Shown piece after piece: positions 32,061 through 40,819 of a stretch of 64,000 nucleotides of DNA (within the stretch, counting starts at the first letter, position 1; every line of letters begins with the position of its first letter). The notes beneath the pieces are model-generated. The model saw only the letters and a program-made list of their open reading frames with translations, did no database searches and was not told the DNA's origin. Both the position numbers and the translations under genes were made by a program. Source of the stretch: UBA1067 sp050874585 (GTDB lineage: Bacteria > Verrucomicrobiota > Kiritimatiellia > RFP12 > UBA1067); the NCBI GenBank assembly GCA_050874585.1, contig JBNMKZ010000001.1, forward strand, positions 1 through 64,000. The letters are read 5' to 3'.

Positions 32061-33224
32061 CTACTTGAGAAATTCCTTCAGTCCGCCGCGTGGAACGGCC
32101 GTCATCGCATTCTTCAGCAACTTGAAGAGGATGCCGCGCTCCGCCGCACTCATCTCGGCAAGCGACCCCATGCGCCCCGCGAGTTCAATGGCGAGATTGT
32201 CAAACCTGCCGCGCTGGGCCGAATCGTCCTTCGCGTCAAACGGATAACTCCCCTCGCGCACCCACGCGCCGATCTTGCCACGCGACTCCGCTTCGGACAG
32301 CACGGCAAAATGGGCCTTGAGCACTTTCCGCGCCGCGTCAAGATAGTTGCGCACTTCGGGGTTCAGTTCGCCCATCACCAGCGCATTCTCGGCATTGAGT
32401 GCCACAAAGCGCGGCGAAACGAGATAAGCCGTGAAACTCGCACCACCCGAGCGGATGCCCGCCGGCAGCTCGTGAAGCTGAAAACCGTCCGGCCCGGAGA
32501 AGACGAGCCGTCCCGAACCGAGGAACCGCCGCTTCCACTCGATAATTTCCAGTTTCGCCTCCGCGCCGCTCTCAATCGTCACCTTGTAGTCCGTCGTCCG
32601 CTTCTGCACGATGACAGGCGTCACGGGAATTCCATTGAAGTAAATCCGAACATTCGGATAGCTCTTCAGGTAAAGGGCGAACTTGGCGGCAAGCGTCTGG
32701 ACAACCTCCGCCGCGTTGTAGAGGGAACTGCTGTTCGCCTTGATGTTCTGAATAAAGACCTCTGTTCCCGTCGCAGGGCCGGGTTGCGGTGTCGAATCCA
32801 GTTCAAAGACACCCGGATTCTCGCAGTCGCCCCAAATGCGATAGGAAAGCAATTCCCCACCAATGCGCACCGTTGTCCGCCATTCGACGAAGCCACCAAG
32901 GGCAAAAGCCTTGAAGCGTCCGCACCCATGCCGCCCGTGCAACCGCCGGTGCGCACCGACGGTCTCGGTCCTGTTGCGCTTCCAGCTGCCGCCCAGCGAC
33001 CCAAAGGTCGCGTCCGCCCGCAGGACATCCACGCCCGTTCCATCGTCCGAAATCCGTATGGCATCAATCCCGTTGACCTGATTGACGATGAGGTCAACCT
33101 TCACCTCATGCGCATCGGCATCAAGCGCATTCCAGATGAGTTCCTCCAGCGCGAGAATCGGCGAGGATCTGGAAAGAGACGCAATGTAGTCAGCCTGTGC
33201 CTGGACAAGAATCTGCTTGCTCAT
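32061..33224 (-). CDS. GHKL (Hsp90/MutL-type) ATPase of unknown function
   Basis: A 387-residue protein with a GHKL ATP-binding domain in its first ~150 residues: ILALEELIWNALDADAHEV (catalytic Glu, Asn and Asp), IRISDDGTGV (D-x-G-x-G) and LHGRHGCGRFKAFALGG (lid). Residues about 200-280 look like a second alpha/beta transducer domain (YFNGIPVTPVIVQK); the C-terminal 100 residues are helical. It has no dimerisation or kinase domain and no visible nuclease motif. ATG overlaps the xseB stop by four bases, so the two are coupled, pointing toward DNA metabolism. MutL- or MORC-like repair or defence roles are possible; nothing here decides. Confidence 0.75.
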   Translation of the reverse strand: MSKQILVQAQADYIASLSRSSPILALEELIWNALDADAHEVKVDLIVNQVNGIDAIRISDDGTGVDVLRADATFGSLGGSWKRNRTETVGAHRRLHGRHGCGRFKAFALGGFVEWRTTVRIGGELLSYRIWGDCENPGVFELDSTPQPGPATGTEVFIQNIKANSSSLYNAAEVVQTLAAKFALYLKSYPNVRIYFNGIPVTPVIVQKRTTDYKVTIESGAEAKLEIIEWKRRFLGSGRLVFSGPDGFQLHELPAGIRSGGASFTAYLVSPRFVALNAENALVMGELNPEVRNYLDAARKVLKAHFAVLSEAESRGKIGAWVREGSYPFDAKDDSAQRGRFDNLAIELAGRMGSLAEMSAAERGILFKLLKNAMTAVPRGGLKEFLK

Positions 33225-33421
33225 GCCTTGAACTCCTCAACATCACCCGCCTTGGTGACTTTCTCAATCCGCTGACGAATCGAGTCGAGATCCTTCGTAC
33301 AGGAATCGACGAGCTTACGGCCTTCTTCAAAGGCCGCAATCATTTCATCAAGCTTCAGTTCGCCCGACTCCATCTTGCCCACCAATTCCTCAAGCCGCTT
33401 GAGGTTGTCTTCGAATTTCAT
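33221..33421 (-). CDS. xseB: Exonuclease VII small subunit
   Basis: A 66-residue helical protein: MKFEDNLKRLEELVGKMESG ELKLDEMIAAFEEGRKLV is the typical XseB helical hairpin, followed by a charged tail. It partners XseA in single-strand DNA degradation; xseA is not nearby. A TATAAT box lies 10 nt before the ATG, implying a near-leaderless mRNA. The gene runs into the GHKL ATPase by a four-base overlap. Confidence 0.88.
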   Translation of the reverse strand: MKFEDNLKRLEELVGKMESGELKLDEMIAAFEEGRKLVDSCTKDLDSIRQRIEKVTKAGDVEEFKA

Positions 33422-33431
33422 AAGTGCGTGT

Positions 33432-33440
33432 ATTATACCA
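33432..33440 (-). promoter_or_regulatory. Extended -10 promoter of xseB
   Basis: TGGTATAAT on the minus strand with the hexamer at 33432-33437; 10 nt separate it from ATG 33421, so the leader would be only a few nucleotides. Confidence 0.6.
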
Positions 33441-33600
33441 CAAACCGCTCGTTCTTGGGCTTGCGCGAAACTTCCGCCCGGCCATCCTGATTCCATGCGC
33501 AAGATGACGCACGAAGACGAACAAACAGACCACATTCGCCAATCCGCGACAAGTAAAGAAGCGCGGTCGATGATTTGAACTCTGCAAAGTTTCGCGGTTT

Positions 33601-33610
33601 TTGGTAAACT
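33601..33610 (+). promoter_or_regulatory. Extended -10 promoter of the GH2 gene
   Basis: TTGGTAAACT (hexamer 33605-33610) followed by a 36-nt leader with a GAGGAGG ribosome binding site before ATG 33647. Confidence 0.5.
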
Positions 33611-33646
33611 ATTGCCGTTGTTGGGTCTCTATGAGGAGGATTCGGT

Positions 33647-35545
33647 ATGCTGAAGGAGTTGCTTCTGTTGGGCGCGTGTGCCGCGCTGAGTCCGTGTGCG
33701 TTGGCCTATCGGCCGGCCCCCGCGCCGCTGATGACGCCCTGGGGCGAAAAGATGACGCCCGAAAATGCCTGGCGGGATTATCCGCGTCCCCAGATGGTCA
33801 GGGACGGTTGGGTGAACCTAAACGGCGAATGGGATTACGCCATTACTAGCGTGACGAATACGCCGGGCATCCCCTCGTCCTGGGCTGGCAAGATTCTCGT
33901 GCCCTTTGCGTTGGAATCGCCGCTCTCAGGGGTCGGTCGCCTACTCCAGCCCGATGAGTTCCTGTGGTATCGGCGCACCATTTCCTGTGAAAAGCGTTCG
34001 GGTGAGCGCATTCTCCTCCATTTTGGCGCGGTCGACTTCCGTACGCAGGTTTTTGTCGGCGGACGTGAGGTGACGGATGTGCCGCACGAGGGTGGCCAGT
34101 TGCCGTTTACGATAGATGTGACGGATTCCCTTGCGGAGGGGGACAATGAGCTGGTGGTCTGCGTGTGGGACCCAACGGACGAGTTCGTCAATTCCCGTGG
34201 CAAGCAGAGCCTGCGCCCGGGCGGGTGCTTCTACACGCGGGTGTCCGGCATCTGGCAGACGGTGTGGATGGAACGCGTCCCCGAGACGTTCGTCTCCGCC
34301 TACAAAGTGACGACGGACATTGACGCGGGAACAGTCTCCTTCCAGTTCGACGTGACAAGCCCGCTGTTTGCGAAGCCCGAGGTCAAGGTCTCTGTTGCGG
34401 GGGTTGAGGGTGTCACGGAGAATGGCCGCCTGACTCTGCAGATGCCCACTGGCTTCAGGCTCTGGAGCCCATCGTCGCCGAATCTCTACGACTTCACGGC
34501 AACCTGCGGTTCCGACCATGTGCGCGGCTATTTCGGAATGCGCAAGATTGAAAAGCGCGTCGACGCGAAGGGCATCCTGCGGTTCCATCTCAACAACGAG
34601 CCGGTCTTCATCCTGGGGACGCTGGATCAGGGATGGTGGCCCGACGGTCTCCTGACGCCGCCATCCGAGGAGGCGATGCGTTTTGACATTGAGACGCTGA
34701 AGGCTTGCGGGTACAATGCGATGCGCAAGCACATCAAGGTCGAGCCCCTGCGCTACTATTACCTCTGCGACACGCTGGGCATTCTTGTCATTCAGGACAT
34801 GCCCAGCGGGACGGACTCCTGGTTAGATCCTCTGAAGGCAAAGACCTTCCAGCGCTATACCCTGCAGCGCGGCGAAATGAAGGGGATGATGGATACGCTC
34901 GGTTCGTCGCCGGCGATTGTCATGTGGTGTCCCTACAACGAGGGCTGGAGCCAGCCGGGTGAATTTCCGACGCATACGATGCTCGACTTTATCCGCAACT
35001 ACGATTCGACGCGCCTCGTGAATGGCCCGAGCGGATGCTGGGACTGGGAGGGCGGCGAATTGCTACCGACCGGATGGGTTGCGCCCGAGAAGCGTGTGCG
35101 CACGAGCCACAAGCCGGCCGATGTCTGCGAGGCGGCGGATGCCGTCGACTACCACCTTTACCGTGGTCCGGGGATGCTTCCACTCAATCCGCGGCGCGTT
35201 TCGTTCCTTGGTGAGTTCGGCGGGCTCGGGCATCCCGTTGCCGACCATCTCTGGAAGAAGTCGGAGGGCGGCTGGGGCTATGGTGGGCTGAAGGACACGA
35301 AGACCCCCGAGGGACTTGAGCGGACTTATGCGGGATTGCTGGGCAAGGTGGCCGAACTGGCGCGTGACGGACTTGGCGGGGCCATTTACACGCAAACGAC
35401 GGACGTGGAAATCGAAATCAACGGCCTGATGACCTACGACCGAAAGGTGCTGAAGTACAAGCCGTCCGTCCTGAAGGCCCTGCACGAACGCGTGCAGGAA
35501 TCCTTCACCCAAGCGACCGCAGGAAAACCAGCGGACGGCAAGTAG
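33647..35545 (+). CDS. Secreted glycoside hydrolase family 2 protein
   Basis: A 632-residue exported glycosidase. Signal peptide at residues 1-20 (LLLLGACAALSPCALA). Domains in order: GH2 sugar-binding jelly roll (about 45-205, LVPFALESPLSGVGR; HFGAVDFRTQVFVGG), an Ig-like middle domain (about 210-300), and a TIM barrel. The barrel has FILGTLDQGWWPDG, RKHIKVEPLRYYYLCDTLGI, the acid/base motif WCPYNEGW and the nucleophile in FLGEFGGLG. It probably removes beta-linked sugars from host or plant glycans in the periplasm or outside; substrate unknown. GAGGAGG precedes the ATG. It stands alone. Confidence 0.9.
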   Translation: MLKELLLLGACAALSPCALAYRPAPAPLMTPWGEKMTPENAWRDYPRPQMVRDGWVNLNGEWDYAITSVTNTPGIPSSWAGKILVPFALESPLSGVGRLLQPDEFLWYRRTISCEKRSGERILLHFGAVDFRTQVFVGGREVTDVPHEGGQLPFTIDVTDSLAEGDNELVVCVWDPTDEFVNSRGKQSLRPGGCFYTRVSGIWQTVWMERVPETFVSAYKVTTDIDAGTVSFQFDVTSPLFAKPEVKVSVAGVEGVTENGRLTLQMPTGFRLWSPSSPNLYDFTATCGSDHVRGYFGMRKIEKRVDAKGILRFHLNNEPVFILGTLDQGWWPDGLLTPPSEEAMRFDIETLKACGYNAMRKHIKVEPLRYYYLCDTLGILVIQDMPSGTDSWLDPLKAKTFQRYTLQRGEMKGMMDTLGSSPAIVMWCPYNEGWSQPGEFPTHTMLDFIRNYDSTRLVNGPSGCWDWEGGELLPTGWVAPEKRVRTSHKPADVCEAADAVDYHLYRGPGMLPLNPRRVSFLGEFGGLGHPVADHLWKKSEGGWGYGGLKDTKTPEGLERTYAGLLGKVAELARDGLGGAIYTQTTDVEIEINGLMTYDRKVLKYKPSVLKALHERVQESFTQATAGKPADGK

Positions 35546-35618
35546 GACTCCATCTGCCGCGTCACGCCGGTGGTCGAGTTTCCCCACCTCTCGCACAAGC
35601 CCCCAAACGGGCGGTTTA

Positions 35619-35627
35619 TGGTATAAT
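35619..35627 (+). promoter_or_regulatory. Extended -10 promoter of the IMP cyclohydrolase gene
   Basis: TGGTATAAT at 35619-35627, followed by a 30-nt leader with AAGGAG before ATG 35658. Confidence 0.6.
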
Positions 35628-35657
35628 ACCGACAAATCCATCAAGGAGTATCGACAC

Positions 35658-36338
35658 ATGTCGCTGAATATTGTACGAAAGATAGATGATCGCGTTGCCG
35701 TGAAGAATGTTCTGATGTCCGTTTCGGACAAGACGGGACTTGAGACCTTTGTGCCTGCGCTCGTCAAGGCCTGCCCCGGGGTGAAGATCTACTCGACGGG
35801 CGGTACCTTCGCAAAGGTGAAGGAGATTCTTGGCGAAAAGGCTTCGGATACGCTTGTGTCGGTCTCGGACTATACGGGGCAGCCCGAGATGCAGGGCGGG
35901 CTTGTCAAGACGCTTGACTTCAAGATTTACCTCGGGCTCCTTTCTGAAACCTACAACGAGGCGCATCAAGCCGACCTGAAGCGTCTTTCGGCTTGTCCGA
36001 TTGACATGGTTGTCGTGAATCTCTATCCGTTCCGTGAGACGGTGGCCAAGCCGGATGTCACGCCCGAGATGGCGCGGACGAACATTGACATTGGCGGGCC
36101 CTGCATGGTGCGGGCCTCGGCGAAGAACTACCTGCGCGTTGCATCTGTGACGGATCCGCTCGATTATGCCGCGATTGCGGCTGAACTTGCCGCGCATTCG
36201 GGGACGATTGGCCTTGATACACGCTTCCGCCTGATGAAGAAGGCCTTTGCCCACACGGCCGAATACGACACGGCCATTTCGAAGTTCTTTGCAACGCGAA
36301 CCTGGCAGGAAGTCGAGGCGACCTATGAAACTCTTTGA
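35658..36338 (+). CDS. Stand-alone IMP cyclohydrolase domain (PurH N-terminal half only)
   Basis: A 226-residue protein equal to the methylglyoxal-synthase-like half of PurH: VLMSVSDKTGLETFVPALV, IYSTGGTFAKVKEIL, VSDYTGQPEMQGGLVKTL, DMVVVNLYPFRETV and NIDIGGPCMVRASAKNY all match. It closes the ring of FAICAR to IMP, the last step of purine synthesis. The AICAR formyltransferase half (about 300 residues) is absent: translation stops after a short helical tail and the next gene is an acyl-CoA synthetase-like protein. A separate formyltransferase must exist elsewhere, or the gene lost its 3' half. The stop overlaps the next start by 14 bp. Confidence 0.88.
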   Translation: MSLNIVRKIDDRVAVKNVLMSVSDKTGLETFVPALVKACPGVKIYSTGGTFAKVKEILGEKASDTLVSVSDYTGQPEMQGGLVKTLDFKIYLGLLSETYNEAHQADLKRLSACPIDMVVVNLYPFRETVAKPDVTPEMARTNIDIGGPCMVRASAKNYLRVASVTDPLDYAAIAAELAAHSGTIGLDTRFRLMKKAFAHTAEYDTAISKFFATRTWQEVEATYETL

Positions 36339-37800
36339 GGAATTCAAGCGACTGCGGAAAGAGCATCCGGCGGATGCGGCCTTTCTGCTCACCTCGGGTG
36401 ACCGGTATCTGCCCATCACCTGGCGGCAGTTCACCGATGACATTGCGGTTATCTCGTGGATTATTGAGAATTATGCGCCGGGTGGGGTCATCGGCCTCAT
36501 TGGCGAAAACTCCTACGAATGGATGGCGACGCATGCCGCCTGTCTCTTCTCGGGGGCGACGGTCGTGCCAATTGACGTGAACCTGTCGGCGGACGAGATT
36601 GCCGCGCGGCTTCGCACGGTTTCAGCCTCCGTGCTCGTCCATTCGGCCCTGTATGCCGAGAAGTCGCGGGCTGTCGCGGCGAAGATGCCGGGGCTTGCCA
36701 CGGGCGGCTTCGGCTCGCGCAAGACGGACTTCTTCCTTGAGGCCGGCCGCAAGGCCATTGCGTGCGGGCTCAAGACCATCTGGGATCGGGAGCCCGTTGA
36801 CACAAGCAAGACATCGATGATTGTCTTTACGAGCGGCACGACAGCCGAGCCGCGTGGTGCGGAGCAGACGATTCGTGCAATTGAGACATTCAGCGAGTGC
36901 TGGTCACCGGCCCTAAAGATGGAGTCGGGCAGCCGGTCACTGATGCTTCTGCCGCTTTACCACATCTTCGGCATCTGTACGGCGTATGCCATGCTGGCCA
37001 GTGGTGTGGCTCTTGGCGTGTGCCCAGACTTCCGTCGCATCTATGATGCGGTGGAGCGTTTCCGCGTCAATTTCATCTTCCTTGTGCCGGCACTTGCCGA
37101 GATTTTGGCCGCGAAGATTGCCCAGCACGGGCGGAGTGCCGAGGAGGCCCTCGGAACGCCGATTGACTGGATTCTGACGGGCGGGGCACCTCAGCCGCGC
37201 CGCACATTCGAGCGCCTGCAGACGCTGGGTGTCAAGGTCCTGACGGGATATGGCCTGACGGAAACTGCCGCCGTCTTCTCAGTGGCTCCCTTCGATCAAG
37301 ATCCGCATGTCGGGAGTGCCGGTCGTGCCGTCCAGCATCCCGAGGTCGAGACGAAGGTCTCCGAGAGGGGCGAACTGCTGGTGCGCGGCCCGAATGTCAT
37401 GAAGGGCTATTACCACATGCCCGAAAAGACGGCGTCCGTCATCGATGAGGATGGCTGGTTCCATACCGGGGATATTGGGCACATTGACGAGGATGGCTAT
37501 GTCTGGATTACGGGGCGAGCCTCGCGGACAATTGTCCTTTCCTCAGGCAAGAAGATTGCTCCGGAGGAACTTGAGGAAAAACTCCTGAGTATGCCAGGTG
37601 TTCTCGAAGCTCTGGTGACGGGTGACGGTGCGACGCGCACGATTCAGGCTGAGCTTTACGGTTCGGTTCCGGAAGCTTCGCTCAGAAAGTCCGTCGACGC
37701 TCTGAACTTGATGCTGCCGGTCTACAAGCGCATCTCAAAGGTAGTCGTCCGACAGGAGCCTTTTCCCCGGACGTCGTCCGGCAAGATCAAGACGCATTGA
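36325..37800 (+). CDS. AMP-binding acyl-CoA synthetase family protein
   Basis: A 491-residue adenylate-forming enzyme. Motifs: MIVFTSGTTAEPRGAEQT (P-loop-like, with Arg for the usual Lys), LPLYHIFG, VKVLTGYGLTETAAVFS, GWFHTGDIGHIDEDGYVWITGRASRTIVLSSGKKI and the C-terminal catalytic Lys in PRTSSGKIKTH. It should activate a carboxylate, probably a fatty or hydroxy acid, as acyl-AMP and then acyl-CoA or acyl-ACP. The start overlaps the cyclohydrolase gene; a glycosyltransferase and a sugar aminotransferase follow, so a role in acyl-sugar or surface glycan building is possible. Substrate unknown. Confidence 0.88.
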   Translation: MKLFEEFKRLRKEHPADAAFLLTSGDRYLPITWRQFTDDIAVISWIIENYAPGGVIGLIGENSYEWMATHAACLFSGATVVPIDVNLSADEIAARLRTVSASVLVHSALYAEKSRAVAAKMPGLATGGFGSRKTDFFLEAGRKAIACGLKTIWDREPVDTSKTSMIVFTSGTTAEPRGAEQTIRAIETFSECWSPALKMESGSRSLMLLPLYHIFGICTAYAMLASGVALGVCPDFRRIYDAVERFRVNFIFLVPALAEILAAKIAQHGRSAEEALGTPIDWILTGGAPQPRRTFERLQTLGVKVLTGYGLTETAAVFSVAPFDQDPHVGSAGRAVQHPEVETKVSERGELLVRGPNVMKGYYHMPEKTASVIDEDGWFHTGDIGHIDEDGYVWITGRASRTIVLSSGKKIAPEELEEKLLSMPGVLEALVTGDGATRTIQAELYGSVPEASLRKSVDALNLMLPVYKRISKVVVRQEPFPRTSSGKIKTH

Positions 37801-37811
37801 CTGGCTGACGC

Positions 37812-38915
37812 ATGAAGGCCATTCAACTTGTCCCAGCCATGGAGGAGGGCGGTGTCGAACGGTACACCGTCCTCCTTAATCGCATTCTTATAGAAGGCGG
37901 ATGGGAGAATCTCGTCATCTCGGCAGGCGGCAAACTGGTTGCGGAAATTGAGAGGAATGGCGGTCGACATCGGGTTCTGGATCTCAAGTCGAAGAATCCG
38001 CTGACCTATTTTCTTCGAGCATCCAAGTTGCGGCGCATCCTGATTGACGAGAAGCCGGATGTCGTCTGCGCCCATTCGCGCGTGCCGGCATGGCTACTCG
38101 TCTGGGCAAGTCGGGGATTGCCCGTGCGCTGGATGACGTATGCGCATGGGGCGAATTCGATTTCCCGCTATTCGCGTGTCATGGTTCGTGGCGAACTGAC
38201 GATGTGCCCCTCAACCTTCATTGCGGACTATTTGACTTCCGCCTATGGAGTTTCGGCGGAGAGACTGCGCATTGTGCCGCACGCGGTGGATTCGACGCGG
38301 TTTGATCCGCAGAGAGTTGATCGGGCCGCCGTTGAGCGATTCCGTTCAGATTGGAAGATAGGGGCAGGTCAGTTTGTCGTGATGTCGATTGGTCGCATTA
38401 CGCGGCTCAAGGGGTACGACACGCTTATTCACGCCATGGCGCGTGTGAAGTGTCCAGGGTGTAAACTCGTAATCGTCGGCGGGGCTGAGCCGTGCAAGGA
38501 GTCCTATCTGCAAGAACTGAAGACACTCGTCAAGTCGCTTGAGCTGGAAGAGTCTGTCGTCTTTGCGGGTGGGCAATCGCAGATACCCGAATGTCTTGCC
38601 GTGGCAGATGTGCTCGTATCGGCCAACACCCAGAAGCCGGAGGCGTTCGGGCTGTCCATGGCCGAGGCACTGATGATGGGCAAGCCGGTCATCGCAAAGG
38701 CCTTTGGCGGGGCGTTGGATATTGTGCGGGATGGACGCGACGGTATTCTTGTTCCGGCGGAGGATGCCACAGAGCCGATCGTTGCCTTTGCCGAAGCGAT
38801 TGACCGTATTCGGGAAATGACGTTCGGCGACCTTCGCCAAGAGGCCCGCAGGCGGTTCGATTTGGATGTCATGGCGCAGAAAACCCGCGCCGTTTATGGA
38901 GAGTTCTTGAAATGA
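37812..38915 (+). CDS. GT4-type glycosyltransferase
   Basis: A 367-residue GT-B enzyme. The N-terminal half has QLVPAMEEGGVERYT and CAHSRVPAWLLVW; the C-terminal half has VMSIGRITRLKGYDTLIHAM, VIVGGAEPCKESYLQEL, VVFAGGQSQIPECLAVADVLV and KPEAFGLSMAEALMMGKPVIAKAFGG, the E-x7-E region binding the nucleotide sugar. It should transfer a sugar to a lipid-linked or core oligosaccharide at the inner membrane face. It starts 11 bp after the acyl-CoA synthetase and overlaps the aminotransferase gene by four bases. Confidence 0.92.
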   Translation: MKAIQLVPAMEEGGVERYTVLLNRILIEGGWENLVISAGGKLVAEIERNGGRHRVLDLKSKNPLTYFLRASKLRRILIDEKPDVVCAHSRVPAWLLVWASRGLPVRWMTYAHGANSISRYSRVMVRGELTMCPSTFIADYLTSAYGVSAERLRIVPHAVDSTRFDPQRVDRAAVERFRSDWKIGAGQFVVMSIGRITRLKGYDTLIHAMARVKCPGCKLVIVGGAEPCKESYLQELKTLVKSLELEESVVFAGGQSQIPECLAVADVLVSANTQKPEAFGLSMAEALMMGKPVIAKAFGGALDIVRDGRDGILVPAEDATEPIVAFAEAIDRIREMTFGDLRQEARRRFDLDVMAQKTRAVYGEFLK

Positions 38916-40030
38916 TACACTTCAATCGTCCACATAAGACGGGCAAGGAACTTGATTACATCAATCAGGCGATTGCCAATGGTAAGATCTCGGGGAATGG
39001 TGAATTCACTGTTCGCTGCCAGAAGTTCTTTGAGGCACGCTACGGTTTTCGCAAGTGTCTGTTGACGACTTCATGCACGGATGCGCTTGAGATGGCTGCA
39101 ATCCTGACGGGAGTCGGGCCGGGCGATGAAGTGATTGTACCATCCTATACGTTTGTCTCCTCGGCCCTGGCATTTGTGCGGCAGGGGGCCAAGATTGTCT
39201 TTGCCGACAGTCGTTCTGACGAGCCGAATCTGGACGCGGCGAAAATTGAGTCGCTGATTACGCCGCGCACAAAGGTCATCGTGCCCGTGCACTATGCGGG
39301 CGTGGCCTGCGATATGGACGCGATTATGGACATCGCACAGCGACATGGGCTTCTGGTCGTTGAGGATGCCGCACAGGCCGTGGACTCGTTCTACAAGGGC
39401 CGTCCCCTTGGGTCGATTGGCCATTTGGCGACATTCTCCTTCCATGAGACGAAGAACATCATTTCCGGGGAGGGTGGGATGTTGGTCGTGAATGACGAGC
39501 GTTTCATCCGTCGGGCGGAAATCATTTGGGAGAAAGGGACGAATCGCGCCGAGTTCTATCGCGGCGAAGTGAACAAGTACGGGTGGGTCGATACGGGCAG
39601 TTCATTCCTGCCAACCGAAATTGTCTCCGCATTCCTGTGGGCGCAGCTTGAGCATCTGGACGAAATCCAGACTGAGCGCAAGCGCATTTGGGAACGCTAT
39701 CACGCCGCATTTCAGGGTGTTTCGGATGTCAAGGTCCCCGTTGTCCCGTCGTATGCAACGAATAATGCGCACATGTTCTACCTGATCTTTCCGAATCTTG
39801 CCAAGCGGACGGACTTCATTGCGCGAATGCGAGCGGAGGAAATTTTGACGGTTTTCCATTACTTGCCGCTTCATTCCTCCGCTTTTTACCACCAGAAGCA
39901 CGATGGGCGTGAACTCCCGAACTGCGATCGCTATGCGGATACGCTTGTGAGGCTTCCGCTTTACTACGATTTGGGAGCGGATCAGGATCGGGTGATTGAA
40001 ACCGCCCTAAAGGTCATGAATTTGATATAA
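38912..40030 (+). CDS. Sugar-nucleotide aminotransferase, WecE-like (DegT/DnrJ/EryC1 family)
   Basis: A 372-residue PLP enzyme. FNRPHKTGKELDYINQAI, KISGNGEFTVRCQKFFEARYG and KCLLTTSCTDALEMAAIL follow the WecE pattern; VIVPSYTFVSSALAFVRQGAK, VEDAAQAVDSFYKGRPLGSIG and SFHETKNIISGEGGML contain the active-site Asp and the PLP-binding Lys in HETKN. It probably makes dTDP-4-amino-4,6-dideoxygalactose for O-antigen or ECA-like glycans. Coupled by a four-base overlap to the GT4 gene, consistent with one surface-glycan pathway. The related pathway genes are not in the window. Confidence 0.9.
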   Translation: MIHFNRPHKTGKELDYINQAIANGKISGNGEFTVRCQKFFEARYGFRKCLLTTSCTDALEMAAILTGVGPGDEVIVPSYTFVSSALAFVRQGAKIVFADSRSDEPNLDAAKIESLITPRTKVIVPVHYAGVACDMDAIMDIAQRHGLLVVEDAAQAVDSFYKGRPLGSIGHLATFSFHETKNIISGEGGMLVVNDERFIRRAEIIWEKGTNRAEFYRGEVNKYGWVDTGSSFLPTEIVSAFLWAQLEHLDEIQTERKRIWERYHAAFQGVSDVKVPVVPSYATNNAHMFYLIFPNLAKRTDFIARMRAEEILTVFHYLPLHSSAFYHQKHDGRELPNCDRYADTLVRLPLYYDLGADQDRVIETALKVMNLI

Positions 40031-40084
40031 TACGCGGTGTTGCGGTGATGCCGCGGTTAACTGAAAACGAAAGGAAAACAGCAA

Positions 40085-40465
40085 ATGAAGAAGTTGATTA
40101 TTGCGATGTGCGCAGTGGCGTTGGGCCTTGCGGCTCCGGCGGCCTGCACATGGGACTGGTGGTTCGGCAATGCGGACAAGGACATTCAGGGATGTGCGCT
40201 TGGTCTCGGTTCCGCCAACAAGGATGTTGTCGGTGCCCAGATCAGCGTTTGCGCTTCGAAGGCCGAGAACGTGAAGGCGGGCTGCCAGGGCGCAATCGGC
40301 TATAGCGAGGTGAAGACCCTCCGCAACGGTGCCCAGTTCGGCTTCGTTACCAAGGCCGACAAGGCGGCACTCCAGTTCGGTCTCGTCTGCTTCAACAAGG
40401 GCGGCTTCCTCCCCTGGTTCGTGTTCTTCAACTTTGACAAGTCGATGTTTGGCGCAGCCAAGTAA
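40085..40465 (+). CDS. Small secreted protein with surface-repeat-like motifs
   Basis: A 126-residue exported protein. Signal peptide at residues 1-20 (LIIAMCAVALGLAAPAACT). The mature part has repeating units ending in G-A-Q-I/F: VVGAQISVCASKAENVKAGCQGAIGYSEV, RNGAQFGFVTKADKAALQFGLVCFNKGG, then FLPWFVFFNFDKSMFG. This resembles LA_2272-type surface repeat proteins built of GLQIGLxN units, folding as a small beta structure, probably at the outer membrane. AAAGGA lies upstream of the ATG. Function unknown; a terminator follows, so it ends the sugar operon or is a separate short unit. Confidence 0.7.
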   Translation: MKKLIIAMCAVALGLAAPAACTWDWWFGNADKDIQGCALGLGSANKDVVGAQISVCASKAENVKAGCQGAIGYSEVKTLRNGAQFGFVTKADKAALQFGLVCFNKGGFLPWFVFFNFDKSMFGAAK

Positions 40466-40491
40466 AGGCGAGACGAATAAATCGCCCATGG

Positions 40492-40530
40492 TGCGGACGA
40501 AGGGGTCAACCCTCCGTCCGCATTCTGTTT
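40492..40530 (+). terminator. Rho-independent terminator after the small secreted protein
   Basis: TGCGGACG-A-AGGG pairs with CCCT-CCGTCCGCA around GTCAA (40492-40522), followed by TTCTGTTT. Confidence 0.75.
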
Positions 40531-40819
40531 GAGGAACTGGTTCTGACTCTAAAAGAGTGTCCACTATTTTACCGAATAAAAGCATCACCAGAACTCACAA
40601 TTAGACCCAAAATGCCGCGCATTCGCCTCCTGATATCTTCTCTATGACAATCGGCTTGAGCACCAAAGTCGCAAAGCCCATAGCCATGTGCGCTGTTTAA
40701 TCGGGATGACACCGCATCCACGACTCAGGGAAGTTAACCGCACCGCCCCTCTCGTACAACCGCCGCGCCATTCGACTCGCACGAACGACGTTCACGCACA
40801 ACAGATAGCAACTTTCTTA
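40531..40819. other. Non-coding gap before the restriction-modification island
   Basis: About 290 bp between two convergent units. It contains a small inverted repeat (ACTCTAAAAGAGT, about 40547-40559) and one TGCCGCGC core near 40612. Base composition falls toward the AT-richer island on the right. I see no gene, tRNA or obvious terminator for the minus-strand island. Confidence 0.4.
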
